Positions 1 to 9,518 of a DNA stretch of 64,000 nucleotides are shown here, in pieces. Origin of the DNA: an uncultured Pelagibacteraceae bacterium (lineage in GTDB: Bacteria > Pseudomonadota > Alphaproteobacteria > Pelagibacterales > Pelagibacteraceae); NCBI GenBank assembly GCA_902603305.1, contig CACKUI010000002.1, positions 1-64,000 on the forward strand, given 5' to 3'. The position numbers and the translations under genes were made by a program. Numbering within the stretch: position 1 is the first letter of the stretch; each line of letters begins with the position of its first letter. The notes below the pieces were generated by a model that ran no database searches, was not told the DNA's origin, and worked only from the letters and a program-made list of their open reading frames with translations.

Positions 1-1
1 A

Positions 2-262
2 AATTTCAGAAGAGTTATTGATCATAAAAAAAATAGTGGTTGGATCCATATTTCACAATTGAGGAATTCACGTTCTATAATCACCAAGTCTGAAAAAATT
101 CTATTTAGAAAGCCTACGAAATATTCAAAACCGTTAGCTAAGTTAGGAGAGGGTCGTCTTTTAAAAGTTATTAAATGTGAACAAAAATGGTGCAATATTA
201 AGACAGGCGATCACTCAGGTTGGGTTGTGAAAGATGATAATATTTGGGGTATCGTTAATTAA
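2..262 (+). CDS. SH3-domain protein, 5' end truncated by window edge
   Basis: Frame is open from base 2 (NFRRVIDHKKNSGWIHISQLRNSRS...); the listed ORF start at 59 is internal. WIHISQL and WCNIKTGDHSGWVVKDDNIWG are typical bacterial SH3-like repeats. Confidence 0.75.
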   Translation, partial: NFRRVIDHKKNSGWIHISQLRNSRSIITKSEKILFRKPTKYSKPLAKLGEGRLLKVIKCEQKWCNIKTGDHSGWVVKDDNIWGIVN

Positions 263-860
263 AATCTGCTGAAAGAGCTTTAATATTATCTTCTGAGAAT
301 TTAGTCGTATGTGAATACTCCTTATGATCTATACCTACTTCAATTAGATTGTTTTGGTCTTTAAATTTATCAACCTGATCATCTGAAAATTTAAAATGAA
401 TAAACTGAACTGAAGATGCTTTTCCATCCTCTGAAGTTCTATCCACATCCATTTCTGGAACTGCATAAATTTTTTCTTCTCCAATTTTAATAAATATATT
501 ATTTTCCACTCCACCTAGCTTTCCAAGAAACTCTGCTCTAATTATAGGATTGTCTATTTCAAACATTAAAGTGGCAACTAATTCTTTTCCATTGGGTATT
601 AGAGGATTATATGCTGCAAGTTCATCTGCAACTTGCTCATCTCCACCCTTTTCAATATAAAGCATTTCTTGAACTTGGGCTATCATTGTTTCATAACATT
701 CAAAATAAAATGTTGCGTAAGGCCCTAAAAGAATTCTTCTATTTTTTTTAAACTGAACTAATTCTTTTCTCATTTGTCTTCTAACCTTTGTGTATGCATC
801 TAAAGGGAGAAGATCTTCTTTTGTAATAATTTTTTGTTCTTTTGACATTCTATAATCCAT
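255..860 (-). CDS. DUF3501 family protein
   Basis: KEDLLPLDAYTKVRRQMRKELVQFKKNRRILLGPYATFYFECYETM... matches the DUF3501 pattern; follows the Fe-S protein gene. Confidence 0.8.
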   Translation of the reverse strand: MDYRMSKEQKIITKEDLLPLDAYTKVRRQMRKELVQFKKNRRILLGPYATFYFECYETMIAQVQEMLYIEKGGDEQVADELAAYNPLIPNGKELVATLMFEIDNPIIRAEFLGKLGGVENNIFIKIGEEKIYAVPEMDVDRTSEDGKASSVQFIHFKFSDDQVDKFKDQNNLIEVGIDHKEYSHTTKFSEDNIKALSADFN

Positions 861-2175
861 AACTTTTTGAGACTATCTCGATTGGATGCACAGCTTCATC
901 ACTAACAATATTTGTGTCATCAGCTAACTGCTTTATATGTTTACCAGCCAATGGACAGTCAGAGGCCATATATTTATTATTTTTTCTTTTAACAGTGCTT
1001 GCGGTAGTTTTGCCCACTTTGTTTGCTATGTCATGGGTCTGTTTCATTATACCAAAGGTTCCTCCATGACCTGCACATCTTTCAACAACATCTAATTTGA
1101 TATTTGGAATTAACTTAAGCATGTCTCTTGCCTTATTTCCCATATTTTGTGCTCTAGCATGACAAGCATTATGGACAGTTACTCCCCCATCAATTTCTTT
1201 TAAGCCATCTACCAGTCCTTCTTTGTTGGCAATATCCATTACATATTCATCAATATCGAGTGTATTTTGTGAAAGTTTATTAATTATTCCATCATTTGGC
1301 ATTAAGAGTGGCCATTCGAACTTTAACATTAAGCCACAACTTGCTGTTAAGGTTACTACTTTATATCCTTTTTCGACAAATTTGATTAATTCTCTAGAAA
1401 CTAATTGTGCTTGTTTTGTAACTTGATCTAGATCTGCTTGTTCTAGGTAAGGCATACCACAACAACCTGCATAAGAGTGCTCTACTTCTACATTATTATG
1501 ATGAAGTACCTTTAAAGCTGCTTCTCCAGTTTTTTTCTTATTAAAGTTAACAAAACATGTGGAATATATTACAACTTTCCTTTCTTTATGTTTTGGTAAA
1601 ATATTTTTTTTGAATTTTTGAAAATAATTTGAAAATGTTTCTGTATTATATTTTGGTAAAATGACCCTTTTGTCTATTCCAGTAAAAAATTCTAAAACTT
1701 TTCTAGCAAATTTATTTTTTACATTAGTAATCCAATTTATAAAAAAGCTAAAAAATATTCCTATTTTCGAATTTCGATCAATTTGAGTTAATTGGTTAGC
1801 AGTTTTTGATATATCACCATTTTTTCTTTGAGCCGTTCTATATCTCAACATCAAATGTGGAAAATCTAAATCAAATTCGTGTGGTGGCACATATGGACAT
1901 TTAGTCATAAAACACATGTCACATAAAGTGCAAGCATCTACAACAGGCTTAAACTTTTCACTTGAAAGATCTGATACCTCACCACCCTCGGTTTCATCGA
2001 TAAAGTCAAATAATTTCGGAAAACTATCACACAAATTAAAACATCTTCTGCATCCATGACAGACATCAAATACTCTTCTCATTTCTTGATCAATTTTTTC
2101 AGGATTTATAAAATCTGGATCTCTAAACTTTAATGGGTGTCTTGTAGGTGCTTGTGTGCTGCCTTCTTTACTCAT
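850..2175 (-). CDS. GlpC/heterodisulfide-reductase-like Fe-S protein (two 4Fe-4S motifs, CCG domain)
   Basis: CHGCRRCFNLCDSFP and CTLCDMCFMTKCPYVPP motifs; CCG-type YAGCCGMPYLE and CAGHGGTFG. Start chosen at MSKEGSTQ (2175) because the longer call (2226) runs into a hairpin. Confidence 0.8.
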   Translation of the reverse strand: MSKEGSTQAPTRHPLKFRDPDFINPEKIDQEMRRVFDVCHGCRRCFNLCDSFPKLFDFIDETEGGEVSDLSSEKFKPVVDACTLCDMCFMTKCPYVPPHEFDLDFPHLMLRYRTAQRKNGDISKTANQLTQIDRNSKIGIFFSFFINWITNVKNKFARKVLEFFTGIDKRVILPKYNTETFSNYFQKFKKNILPKHKERKVVIYSTCFVNFNKKKTGEAALKVLHHNNVEVEHSYAGCCGMPYLEQADLDQVTKQAQLVSRELIKFVEKGYKVVTLTASCGLMLKFEWPLLMPNDGIINKLSQNTLDIDEYVMDIANKEGLVDGLKEIDGGVTVHNACHARAQNMGNKARDMLKLIPNIKLDVVERCAGHGGTFGIMKQTHDIANKVGKTTASTVKRKNNKYMASDCPLAGKHIKQLADDTNIVSDEAVHPIEIVSKSYGL

Positions 2176-2197
2176 AGATTTTTTATAAATGTAGTTT

Positions 2198-2227
2198 TTT
2201 GTGGACGAGAGGGTTTTCGTCCACAAA
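2198..2227 (-). promoter_or_regulatory. Intercistronic hairpin between rubrerythrin and Fe-S gene
   Basis: Perfect inverted repeat TTTGTGGACGA-N8-TCGTCCACAAA; no U-tract after it on the minus strand. Confidence 0.7.
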
Positions 2228-2233
2228 TTTTGT

Positions 2234-2650
2234 TTAAGCGATGCTTTCTAAAGTCTTTTGAAATTTACCAGCGTGTGATTTTTCAGCTTTTGCTAAAGTC
2301 TCAAACCAGTCAGCTATTTCGTCAAAACCTTCGTCTCTAGCTGTTTTAGCCATTCCAGGATACATATCTGTGTACTCATGTGTTTCACCTTGAATTGCAG
2401 ACTCGAGATTGGCTTTTGTTTCACCAATTGGTTTACCAGTTGCTGGATCACCTACTTCCTCTAAATATTCTAAGTGACCATGAGCATGTCCAGTTTCACC
2501 TTCTGCAGTTGATCTAAACACTGCCGCAACATCGTTAAATCCTTCAACATCAGCTTTTTGTGCAAAATAAAGATATCTTCTATTTGCTTGGCTTTCTCCA
2601 GCAAATGCCTCTTTTAAATTTTCCTCTGTTTTACTACCTTTTAATGACAT
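2234..2650 (-). CDS. Rubrerythrin
   Basis: [29 protein letters not shown]...[12 protein letters not shown]...[11 protein letters not shown]: di-iron ExxH motifs. Confidence 0.92.
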   Translation of the reverse strand: MSLKGSKTEENLKEAFAGESQANRRYLYFAQKADVEGFNDVAAVFRSTAEGETGHAHGHLEYLEEVGDPATGKPIGETKANLESAIQGETHEYTDMYPGMAKTARDEGFDEIADWFETLAKAEKSHAGKFQKTLESIA

Positions 2651-2764
2651 ATTTACTCCTACTATTAATAATGATTCTAAAGTGGTTTATATATAGAGGA
2701 ATTACAATATGTCAACAGTTTAGAATAAATATAATCTATTATTTAAACTATTGATATTATGTTA

Positions 2765-3193
2765 TTATTTTTGAGATTGATTATCACTCACAATTTTAGC
2801 GATAACTTCTACTGATCTAATTTTTTTTCCTGGAATAGTTTTTTTTATATTAACTTCGTCAACATCATCTTGATGAATATCAATTAATTTATTTTCTTCT
2901 TCGTCAAAGAAATGGTGATGATGAGTTACATTTGTATCGTAATAACTTTGCGAAGCATTTAATGGAATTTCTTTTATATAACCCTTTCTCATAAATGCGT
3001 GAACAGTATTGTAAACAGTTGCTATAGAAACCTTAATATTTGCTTGATTTTCAATGATTTTAACCAGTTCTTTAATTGTAAAGTGAAAAGTCTTTTCAGC
3101 ATCAAATAACACTTCACAAATTTTAATTCTTTGTTTTGTTGGTCTTAGACCTGATTTTCTTAATTTGTCTATATATTGGACAGCGTAAGCCAT
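2765..3193 (-). CDS. irr: Fur-family iron response regulator, Irr-like
   Basis: Fur winged helix ([18 protein letters not shown]), HHHH cluster; adjacent to fabA-fabB-fabI as in other alphaproteobacteria. Confidence 0.8.
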   Translation of the reverse strand: MAYAVQYIDKLRKSGLRPTKQRIKICEVLFDAEKTFHFTIKELVKIIENQANIKVSIATVYNTVHAFMRKGYIKEIPLNASQSYYDTNVTHHHHFFDEEENKLIDIHQDDVDEVNIKKTIPGKKIRSVEVIAKIVSDNQSQK

Positions 3194-3207
3194 TATTAAT
3201 TATAATT

Positions 3208-3219
3208 ATTCTAAAGAAT
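3208..3219. promoter_or_regulatory. Inverted repeat ATTCT-AA-AGAAT upstream of irr, candidate Irr/Fur-family operator
   Basis: 15 bp upstream of irr start; ATTCTAAAG also occurs upstream of rubrerythrin (2676-2684). Confidence 0.4.
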
Positions 3220-3266
3220 ATCTATATTATAATGTTTGTAAATCAAGTAATAAGATTAAAAAAATT

Positions 3267-3767
3267 ATGAAAAAAAGTTCCTTTAATTATGATGAGTTAA
3301 TAAGCTGTGCAAATGGGGAGCTTTTTGGCCCTGGAAATGCAAAATTACCTTCTCCACCAATGCTAATGTTTGATAGAATTACAGAAATTAGCGAGAAAAA
3401 TGGAGCTTTTGACAAAGGGTTGATGAAGGCTGAACTTGATATAAAAGATGATCTGTGGTTTTTTGATTGTCACTTTAAAGAAGATCCAGTGATGCCAGGA
3501 TGCTTAGGTTTAGATGCGATGTGGCAACTAGTTGGCTTTTACTTGGGTTGGCTTGGAAATCCTGGGAGAGGAAGAGCTTTAGGAGTAAGCACGGTAAAGT
3601 TTACAGGGGAAGTTTTAAAAAATGTCAAAATGGCGACATATATTATTGATATGAAAAGGATATTGATTAAAGGTGAAACAACAGTTGGTCTAGCGAACGG
3701 TATTCTTCTTGCTGATGGCAAAAAAATATACTCTGCTGACAGTCTAAAAGTAGGATTATTTAAATAA
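3267..3767 (+). CDS. fabA: 3-hydroxydecanoyl-ACP dehydratase/isomerase
   Basis: [43 protein letters not shown] motif of FabA. Confidence 0.95.
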   Translation: MKKSSFNYDELISCANGELFGPGNAKLPSPPMLMFDRITEISEKNGAFDKGLMKAELDIKDDLWFFDCHFKEDPVMPGCLGLDAMWQLVGFYLGWLGNPGRGRALGVSTVKFTGEVLKNVKMATYIIDMKRILIKGETTVGLANGILLADGKKIYSADSLKVGLFK

Positions 3768-4978
3768 TGAGAAGAGTAGTAATAACAGGTTTAGGAATTG
3801 TTTCATGTCTTGGGAATAATCAAGAAGAGGTTCATCAATCTTTGTTAAATACTAAATCAGGAATTTCTTTTTCTGAAGAATATAAAGAACACAATCTTAA
3901 AAGTCATATTCACGGAAAGCCCAATATAAAACTTGAGGATCATATAGATAGAAAAACAATTAGATTTATGGGTTCTGGATCTGCTTACAATTATATTGCA
4001 ATGAAAGAGGCGATTGAAGATTCTGGGTTGGAAGAAAGTGAAGTAAGTAATTTTAAAACTGGAATTGTTATGGGTTCAGGTGGACCTTCAATTGAAAATG
4101 TTATTTTAGCAGCAGACAAAACTAGAGCTAAGACCCCAAAATTAATGGGACCATTTATTGTTCCAAGGACAATGGCAAGTACCGCCTCAGCAACACTTGC
4201 TGTTCCTTTCAAAATAAAAGGGACAAACTATACAATGAGTTCAGCTTGTGCAACTAGCGGACATTGTATAGGAAATTCTATGGAACTTATCCAAATGGGT
4301 AAACAAGATATTGTTTTTGCAGGTGGTAGCGAAGAGATACACTGGGCAATGACGGCCATGTTTGATGCGATGACAGCATTATCGTCAAAATATAATGATA
4401 CACCTGAAAAAGCATCAAGAGCTTATGACAAAACTAGAGATGGCTTTGTAATAGCTGGAGGTGCAGGGGTTTTGGTTCTTGAGGAATATGAACACGCTAA
4501 AGCTAGAGGAGCTAAAATATATGCAGAGTTAACTGGTTATGGAGCAACTTCGGATGGTTATGATATGGTGGCGCCATCAGGTGAAGGTGCAGTAAGATGT
4601 ATGCAAATGGCAATGGCAACTTCTAAAAATAAAATAGATTATATAAATACTCATGGAACTTCTACTCCAGTAGGAGATATTACTGAATTAAATGCTGTTA
4701 AAGATGCTTTTGGAGATGAAATTCCTAAGATTAGCTCAACTAAATCTTTATCAGGTCATCCGCTAGGAGCTGCATCAGTACATGAAGCAATATATTGTTT
4801 AATTATGATGAAAAATAATTTTATAACTGGGTCAGCTAACATAAGTGAAATGGATGATGAGGCTAAAAAATTTCCAATAGTCGCTAAAACAGAAACTGAA
4901 GCAACATTAAATACTGTAATGTCTAATAGTTTTGGTTTTGGTGGAACAAATGCAACTCTAGTATTTGAGAAAGTCTAA
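3767..4978 (+). CDS. fabB: 3-oxoacyl-ACP synthase I
   Basis: KAS fold with [12 protein letters not shown] active-site Cys, [11 protein letters not shown] and [10 protein letters not shown]. Confidence 0.95.
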   Translation: MRRVVITGLGIVSCLGNNQEEVHQSLLNTKSGISFSEEYKEHNLKSHIHGKPNIKLEDHIDRKTIRFMGSGSAYNYIAMKEAIEDSGLEESEVSNFKTGIVMGSGGPSIENVILAADKTRAKTPKLMGPFIVPRTMASTASATLAVPFKIKGTNYTMSSACATSGHCIGNSMELIQMGKQDIVFAGGSEEIHWAMTAMFDAMTALSSKYNDTPEKASRAYDKTRDGFVIAGGAGVLVLEEYEHAKARGAKIYAELTGYGATSDGYDMVAPSGEGAVRCMQMAMATSKNKIDYINTHGTSTPVGDITELNAVKDAFGDEIPKISSTKSLSGHPLGAASVHEAIYCLIMMKNNFITGSANISEMDDEAKKFPIVAKTETEATLNTVMSNSFGFGGTNATLVFEKV

Positions 4979-4981
4979 TTT

Positions 4982-5767
4982 ATGTCTTTAATGAAAGGTA
5001 AAAAAGGACTGATAATGGGTGTTGCTAATGAAAGATCTATTGCATGGGGTATTTCTCAGAAACTTTCAGAGGCAGGTGCCGAATTAGCTTTTACATACTT
5101 AGGTGATGCTCTTAAAAAAAGAGTAGTTCCTCTTGCAGAAAAACTAAATTCTAATGTTACTTTTAGCTGTGATGTTGAAAAAAAAGAAGATGTAATAAAA
5201 TTATTTGAAGATGTTAAATCTCAGTGGGGAGAAATTGATTTTGTTGTTCACGCAATCGCTTTTTCTGACAAATCTGAGCTTTCAGGAGAATATCTAAATA
5301 CAACAAGAGAAAATTTTTTAAGAAGTATGCTGATTTCATGCTTTTCATTTACTGAAGTAGCAAAAGAAGCCTCAAAAGTGATGAAAGAGGGTGGTAGCAT
5401 GATTACACTTAGCTATGAGGCTAATAAAGCTATTCCAAATTATAATGTTATGGGGGTTTGTAAGGCAGCGCTAGAATCTAGTGTGAAGTATTTAGCAAGA
5501 GATTTAGGAGCTAAAGGAATAAGAGTTAATGCAATAAGTGCAGGACCAATAAAAACATTGGCTGCATCAGCTATTGGAGATGCTAAATTCTTATATAAAT
5601 GGAATGCTGATCACTCTTTTTTAAAAAGAAATGTAGATAATATCGATGTTGGAAACTCAGCATTATATCTTCTTAGCGATATGGCAGGTGGTGTTACAGG
5701 TGAAATTCACTATGTTGATGCTGGTTATAATAAAGTAGGTATGCCAGATCCAAAAAATATATCTTAA
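4982..5767 (+). CDS. fabI: Enoyl-ACP reductase
   Basis: GKKGLIMGVANERSIAWGI, SYEANKAIPNYNVMGVCKAALE. Confidence 0.95.
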   Translation: MSLMKGKKGLIMGVANERSIAWGISQKLSEAGAELAFTYLGDALKKRVVPLAEKLNSNVTFSCDVEKKEDVIKLFEDVKSQWGEIDFVVHAIAFSDKSELSGEYLNTTRENFLRSMLISCFSFTEVAKEASKVMKEGGSMITLSYEANKAIPNYNVMGVCKAALESSVKYLARDLGAKGIRVNAISAGPIKTLAASAIGDAKFLYKWNADHSFLKRNVDNIDVGNSALYLLSDMAGGVTGEIHYVDAGYNKVGMPDPKNIS

Positions 5768-5776
5768 AAGTTTATT

Positions 5777-5929
5777 ATGTTAATTTTAGTTTGGTTTGTT
5801 GTTTGTATAATATTTATTTTTGTACAATTAATTCTTGAAGGTTCAGGTCATGCATTAGAAGTTTTTGCCCTATTGACTGCAATAGCTTTATTTTTAATAA
5901 ATAGATTAAGTAAAAAAAAATTTAAATAA
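5777..5929 (+). CDS. Small hydrophobic protein, 50 aa (not in supplied ORF track)
   Basis: ATG..TAA ORF MLILVWFVVCIIFIFVQLILEGSGHALEVFALLTAIALFLINRLSKKKFK; one or two TM helices, fills the fabI-msrB gap. Confidence 0.5.
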   Translation: MLILVWFVVCIIFIFVQLILEGSGHALEVFALLTAIALFLINRLSKKKFK

Positions 5930-5938
5930 TAAACTATT

Positions 5939-6430
5939 TTGAGAAGAGATTTTTTAAAAATTGCTGGAGTATCTATATTAGGATTAATATTTTATCCTTT
6001 GGCATCATTAGCAAGCAATTTAGTAGGATTTAAGAAAAAATTAAAAAAAGATGAGAGTGAATACAATATAATAAATCCAGATCTTACTAATGAGCAAAAG
6101 ATAATAATGTTTGAAGAGGGTACTGAGCGCGCTGGTACTAGTGAATTAAACTATGAAAAAAGAAAAGGGTCATATCATTGCGCGAATTGTGGTGTGAAAT
6201 TGTTTGAATCTGTTAAAAAATTTGACAGTGGAACTGGATGGCCTTCTTTTACAGAGGCATTACCTGGAGTATTTGTAACAAAAACTGATTATTCATTTGG
6301 CATGAAGAGGACTGAATACAGCTGTGCAAATTGTGGCGCTCATCACGGCCATGTATTCAATGATGGTCCAGATGGTGGAAAAAGATATTGTAGCAATGGT
6401 CTTTGCTTGCTTTTCGTCCCAGAGAGTTAG
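5939..6430 (+). CDS. msrB: Peptide-methionine (R)-S-oxide reductase with Tat-like signal peptide
   Basis: RRDFLKIAGVSILG twin-Arg motif; two CxxC zinc sites (CANC), GTGWPSF, RYCSNGLCLLF. TTG start. Confidence 0.88.
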   Translation: MRRDFLKIAGVSILGLIFYPLASLASNLVGFKKKLKKDESEYNIINPDLTNEQKIIMFEEGTERAGTSELNYEKRKGSYHCANCGVKLFESVKKFDSGTGWPSFTEALPGVFVTKTDYSFGMKRTEYSCANCGAHHGHVFNDGPDGGKRYCSNGLCLLFVPES

Positions 6431-6433
6431 TAA

Positions 6434-6814
6434 TTATATTTTTCTGATATAACCAACATTAGTAGTTTTAAAATGCTTGAAAGGGATATTTGTATCTTTT
6501 ATTGCCTTGATAGTCTCTTCCGTAATATTTCCATAGACCTCTATTTCGAATCTATCCGCAATTTTGTTGTGCTTTTCAACATAAGCTTGGACTGGGGCAT
6601 TATTAAGATGATGCAGCATAGCTTCACTATTTCGGTAAACTTCACTCCAAGTAAATTCTAAAGGATCAGTTGGATCTTGATCGAAAGTATGAATAAGCAT
6701 GTCTGGCTCTGATGCGTTAACAGCCTCATCAGCTTCTTTTGCTATCCTGAGATACTCCTCAACCTTACCCTCTTTAACGCGTATTCTTGCAATTAAAATA
6801 AATGGGTTGGACAT
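6434..6814 (-). CDS. Putative antibiotic biosynthesis monooxygenase (ABM)-domain protein
   Basis: ILIARIRVKEGKVEEYLRIA...FTWSEVYRNSEAMLHHL: ABM-type ferredoxin-like fold. Confidence 0.65.
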   Translation of the reverse strand: MSNPFILIARIRVKEGKVEEYLRIAKEADEAVNASEPDMLIHTFDQDPTDPLEFTWSEVYRNSEAMLHHLNNAPVQAYVEKHNKIADRFEIEVYGNITEETIKAIKDTNIPFKHFKTTNVGYIRKI

Positions 6815-6818
6815 TTAT

Positions 6819-8891
6819 CTATATGGCGGCCTGCTTTATAGATAATTTAACTTTTCCTCTATCAAATCCAATAACTTTTACTTTTACTTCGTCACCTTCA
6901 TTGACAACATCTGTTACTTTGGCAACTCTTTTATCTGCAAGCTCAGAAATGTGAACAAGTCCATCTTGTTTTCCTAAGAAGTTAACAAAAGCACCAAATT
7001 CCATAATTTTCATAACTTTTCCATTATAAATTTTATTTAATTCTGCTTTAGCTGTTATGTCTTTAATCATTTGCATAGCAATGTTTCTTGACTCTTCATC
7101 TGGAGCAGCAACTGTAACTACACCTTCATCATTTACATCAACTTTAGCACCAGATTTTTCTACAATTTCTCTAATTGTTGCTCCACCTTTTCCAATGACT
7201 GCTGCAATATCTTTTTTATCAACCGTAATTTTTTCCATTTTAGGAGTATGTTTTCCAACATCATCTCTAGATTTGTCTAATGCTTTATTCATTTCACCCA
7301 AAATATGAATTCTTCCGTCTTTGGCTTGATTTAAAGCTTGCTCCATTATTTCAAATGTTATTCCTGTAATCTTAATATCCATTTGTAATGATGTGATCCC
7401 ATCTTTAGTACCTGCAACTTTAAAATCCATATCTCCAAGATGGTCTTCATCACCAAGAATATCTGACAGTACAGAGAAATCATCACCTTCTTTGATTAAA
7501 CCCATTGCAATTCCAGCAACTGGCTCTTTTATTGGTACACCTGCATCCATAAGGGCAAGTGAAGTTCCACAAACAGTTGCCATCGAAGATGATCCATTAG
7601 ACTCAGTGATTTCTGATACAATCCTAAATGTATAGGGGAAATTTTCCTTTGATGGAAGTGATGAGTTAATTGCTCTCCATGCTAACTTTCCGTGGCCTAT
7701 CTCTCTTCTACCAGTTCCAATTCTACCGGTTTCACCAACTGAGAATGGCGGGAAGTTATAGTGCAACATAAATCTCTCTTTTTGCAAACCATCTAAACTT
7801 TCAATTCTTTGCTCATCATCTGAAGTTCCAAGTGTAGTGGTTACAATGGCTTGTGTTTCGCCTCTTGTAAACAAAGCTGAACCATGAACTCTAGGTAAAA
7901 TTCCAACTTCACACATAATTGGTCTTACATCTGCTAGACCTCTTCCATCAATACGATTTTTATTTTTTAGAATATCAGTTCTTACAATAGATTTTTCTAA
8001 ATTCTTAAGTTGAGAATTTACATCTAAATCACTGTATGCTTCATTTTCCTCATATAGCTTTTTAGCTTTTTCTGTAATTTCAGAAATTTGATTTGATCTA
8101 TCTTGCTTGTCTCTTGTAGAGAAAGCTTTTTTCAAATCTTCAGTAAATTCATCTTCTAATTTCTTTTTTATCTCAGAAAGATCTTTTTTCTCAACAGTCC
8201 ACTCTGGTTTTCTACATTCTTTCGCAAGGTCTTCGATCATTTCTATTATTGGAACGAAACCCTCGTGTCCAAATTTAACAGCATTCAACATTTCTTCCTC
8301 TGTTAAACCGTTTGCTTCAGACTCAACCATTAAAACAGCATCCTTAGTTCCTGCTACTACTAAATCTAGTTTAGATTTCTCTAAGTCAGTCTTTGATGGA
8401 TTTAGGACGTATTTTCCATCAATAAAGCCAACTCTAGAGGCTCCAACAGGACCCATAAATGGCATTCCTGAGATTGCTAAAGCCGCCGAGGATGCAATTA
8501 TAGATAAAATATCTGCCTCATTCTCTTTATCATAAGATATTACCGTGGGTAAGAGCTGCACCTCATTTTTAAACTCATCAGGAAACAGTGGTCTGATAGG
8601 TCTGTCAATTAATCTTGAGATAAGTGTTTCACTTTCAGTAGGTCTAGCTTCTCTTTTAAAATATCCACCTGGAATTTTACCAGCTGCATAATATTTTTCT
8701 TGGTAATTTACAGATAGTGGAAAATAATCCATATCTGGATTTACTTTTTTCGCCCCAACAACTGTTGCTAAAACAACAGTTTCACCACATTGAGCTATAA
8801 TTGCTCCATCTGCTTGTCTTGCTATCTTTCCTGTTTCTAAACTTATTTTTTTTCCACTTAATTCTATTTCTTTTTTTACTACTTTAAACAT
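6819..8891 (-). CDS. pnp: Polyribonucleotide nucleotidyltransferase
   Basis: Two RNase PH domains, KH ([14 protein letters not shown]) and S1 ([28 protein letters not shown]). Confidence 0.97.
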   Translation of the reverse strand: MFKVVKKEIELSGKKISLETGKIARQADGAIIAQCGETVVLATVVGAKKVNPDMDYFPLSVNYQEKYYAAGKIPGGYFKREARPTESETLISRLIDRPIRPLFPDEFKNEVQLLPTVISYDKENEADILSIIASSAALAISGMPFMGPVGASRVGFIDGKYVLNPSKTDLEKSKLDLVVAGTKDAVLMVESEANGLTEEEMLNAVKFGHEGFVPIIEMIEDLAKECRKPEWTVEKKDLSEIKKKLEDEFTEDLKKAFSTRDKQDRSNQISEITEKAKKLYEENEAYSDLDVNSQLKNLEKSIVRTDILKNKNRIDGRGLADVRPIMCEVGILPRVHGSALFTRGETQAIVTTTLGTSDDEQRIESLDGLQKERFMLHYNFPPFSVGETGRIGTGRREIGHGKLAWRAINSSLPSKENFPYTFRIVSEITESNGSSSMATVCGTSLALMDAGVPIKEPVAGIAMGLIKEGDDFSVLSDILGDEDHLGDMDFKVAGTKDGITSLQMDIKITGITFEIMEQALNQAKDGRIHILGEMNKALDKSRDDVGKHTPKMEKITVDKKDIAAVIGKGGATIREIVEKSGAKVDVNDEGVVTVAAPDEESRNIAMQMIKDITAKAELNKIYNGKVMKIMEFGAFVNFLGKQDGLVHISELADKRVAKVTDVVNEGDEVKVKVIGFDRGKVKLSIKQAAI

Positions 8892-9140
8892 TTACTTCCT
8901 TAAATTTAATCTTGTTAATACTGCTTTATAAGACTCAATATTATTTTTCTTTAAATAGTCTAATAATTTTTTTCTTCTATTTACCGCTCTCAAAAGGCCT
9001 ACCGAAGAATGTTTATCCTTTTTGAATTGTTTTATATGTTTCGATAGACTCTCAATTTTCCCAGTTAATTGAGCAATCTGAACTTCAGAAGATCCAGTAT
9101 CTTTGTCGTGGATTTGAAGTTCTTTTACTTTTTCTTTCAT
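8892..9140 (-). CDS. rpsO: 30S ribosomal protein S15
   Basis: DTGSSEVQIAQLTGKIESLSKHIKQFKKDKHSSVGLLRAVNRRKKLLDYLKK. Confidence 0.96.
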   Translation of the reverse strand: MKEKVKELQIHDKDTGSSEVQIAQLTGKIESLSKHIKQFKKDKHSSVGLLRAVNRRKKLLDYLKKNNIESYKAVLTRLNLRK

Positions 9141-9152
9141 TTTTTTTCCTAT

Positions 9153-9518
9153 TTATTTATTTGTTTGTTTAATTAAATTTTCTATTTTTTCTGCATAGTC
9201 AAATGAATCATCTTTTACAAAAAAAAGTTTTGGTAAAAATTTCATAATAATTTTTTTTGATAAAGTTTTTCTGATTATGAATGATGAAATTTTTAATTTT
9301 TCCACAATTTCTTCAGTGTCCTTTCCTCCCAGAGGCATGACAAATATTTTAGCTGTTTTTAGATCTGGTGACATTCTAACTTCCGTCACAGTAATTTCCT
9401 TTGTAGATAAATTTGGTATTTTTGCCTCATCTCTTATAAAAAGCGTACCCAAAGCTTGCTTTATCATCTCGCCTACCCTTAGTTGTCTTTGAGTTACTGG
9501 TTTACCTAAGTGTTTCAT
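9153..9518 (-). CDS. rbfA: Ribosome-binding factor A
   Basis: RQLRVGEMIKQALGTLF...MSPDLKTAKIFVMPLG; adjacent to infB. Confidence 0.92.
   Translation of the reverse strand: MKHLGKPVTQRQLRVGEMIKQALGTLFIRDEAKIPNLSTKEITVTEVRMSPDLKTAKIFVMPLGGKDTEEIVEKLKISSFIIRKTLSKKIIMKFLPKLFFVKDDSFDYAEKIENLIKQTNK

Noticed and set aside
1223-1426. Antisense ORF (and many similar ones on the opposite strand of core genes)
   Set aside because: Lies wholly inside a confident CDS on the other strand; no recognisable domain. The same reasoning applies to e.g. 7057-7308, 8107-8535, 10479-10874, 16714-17124, 46873-47358.
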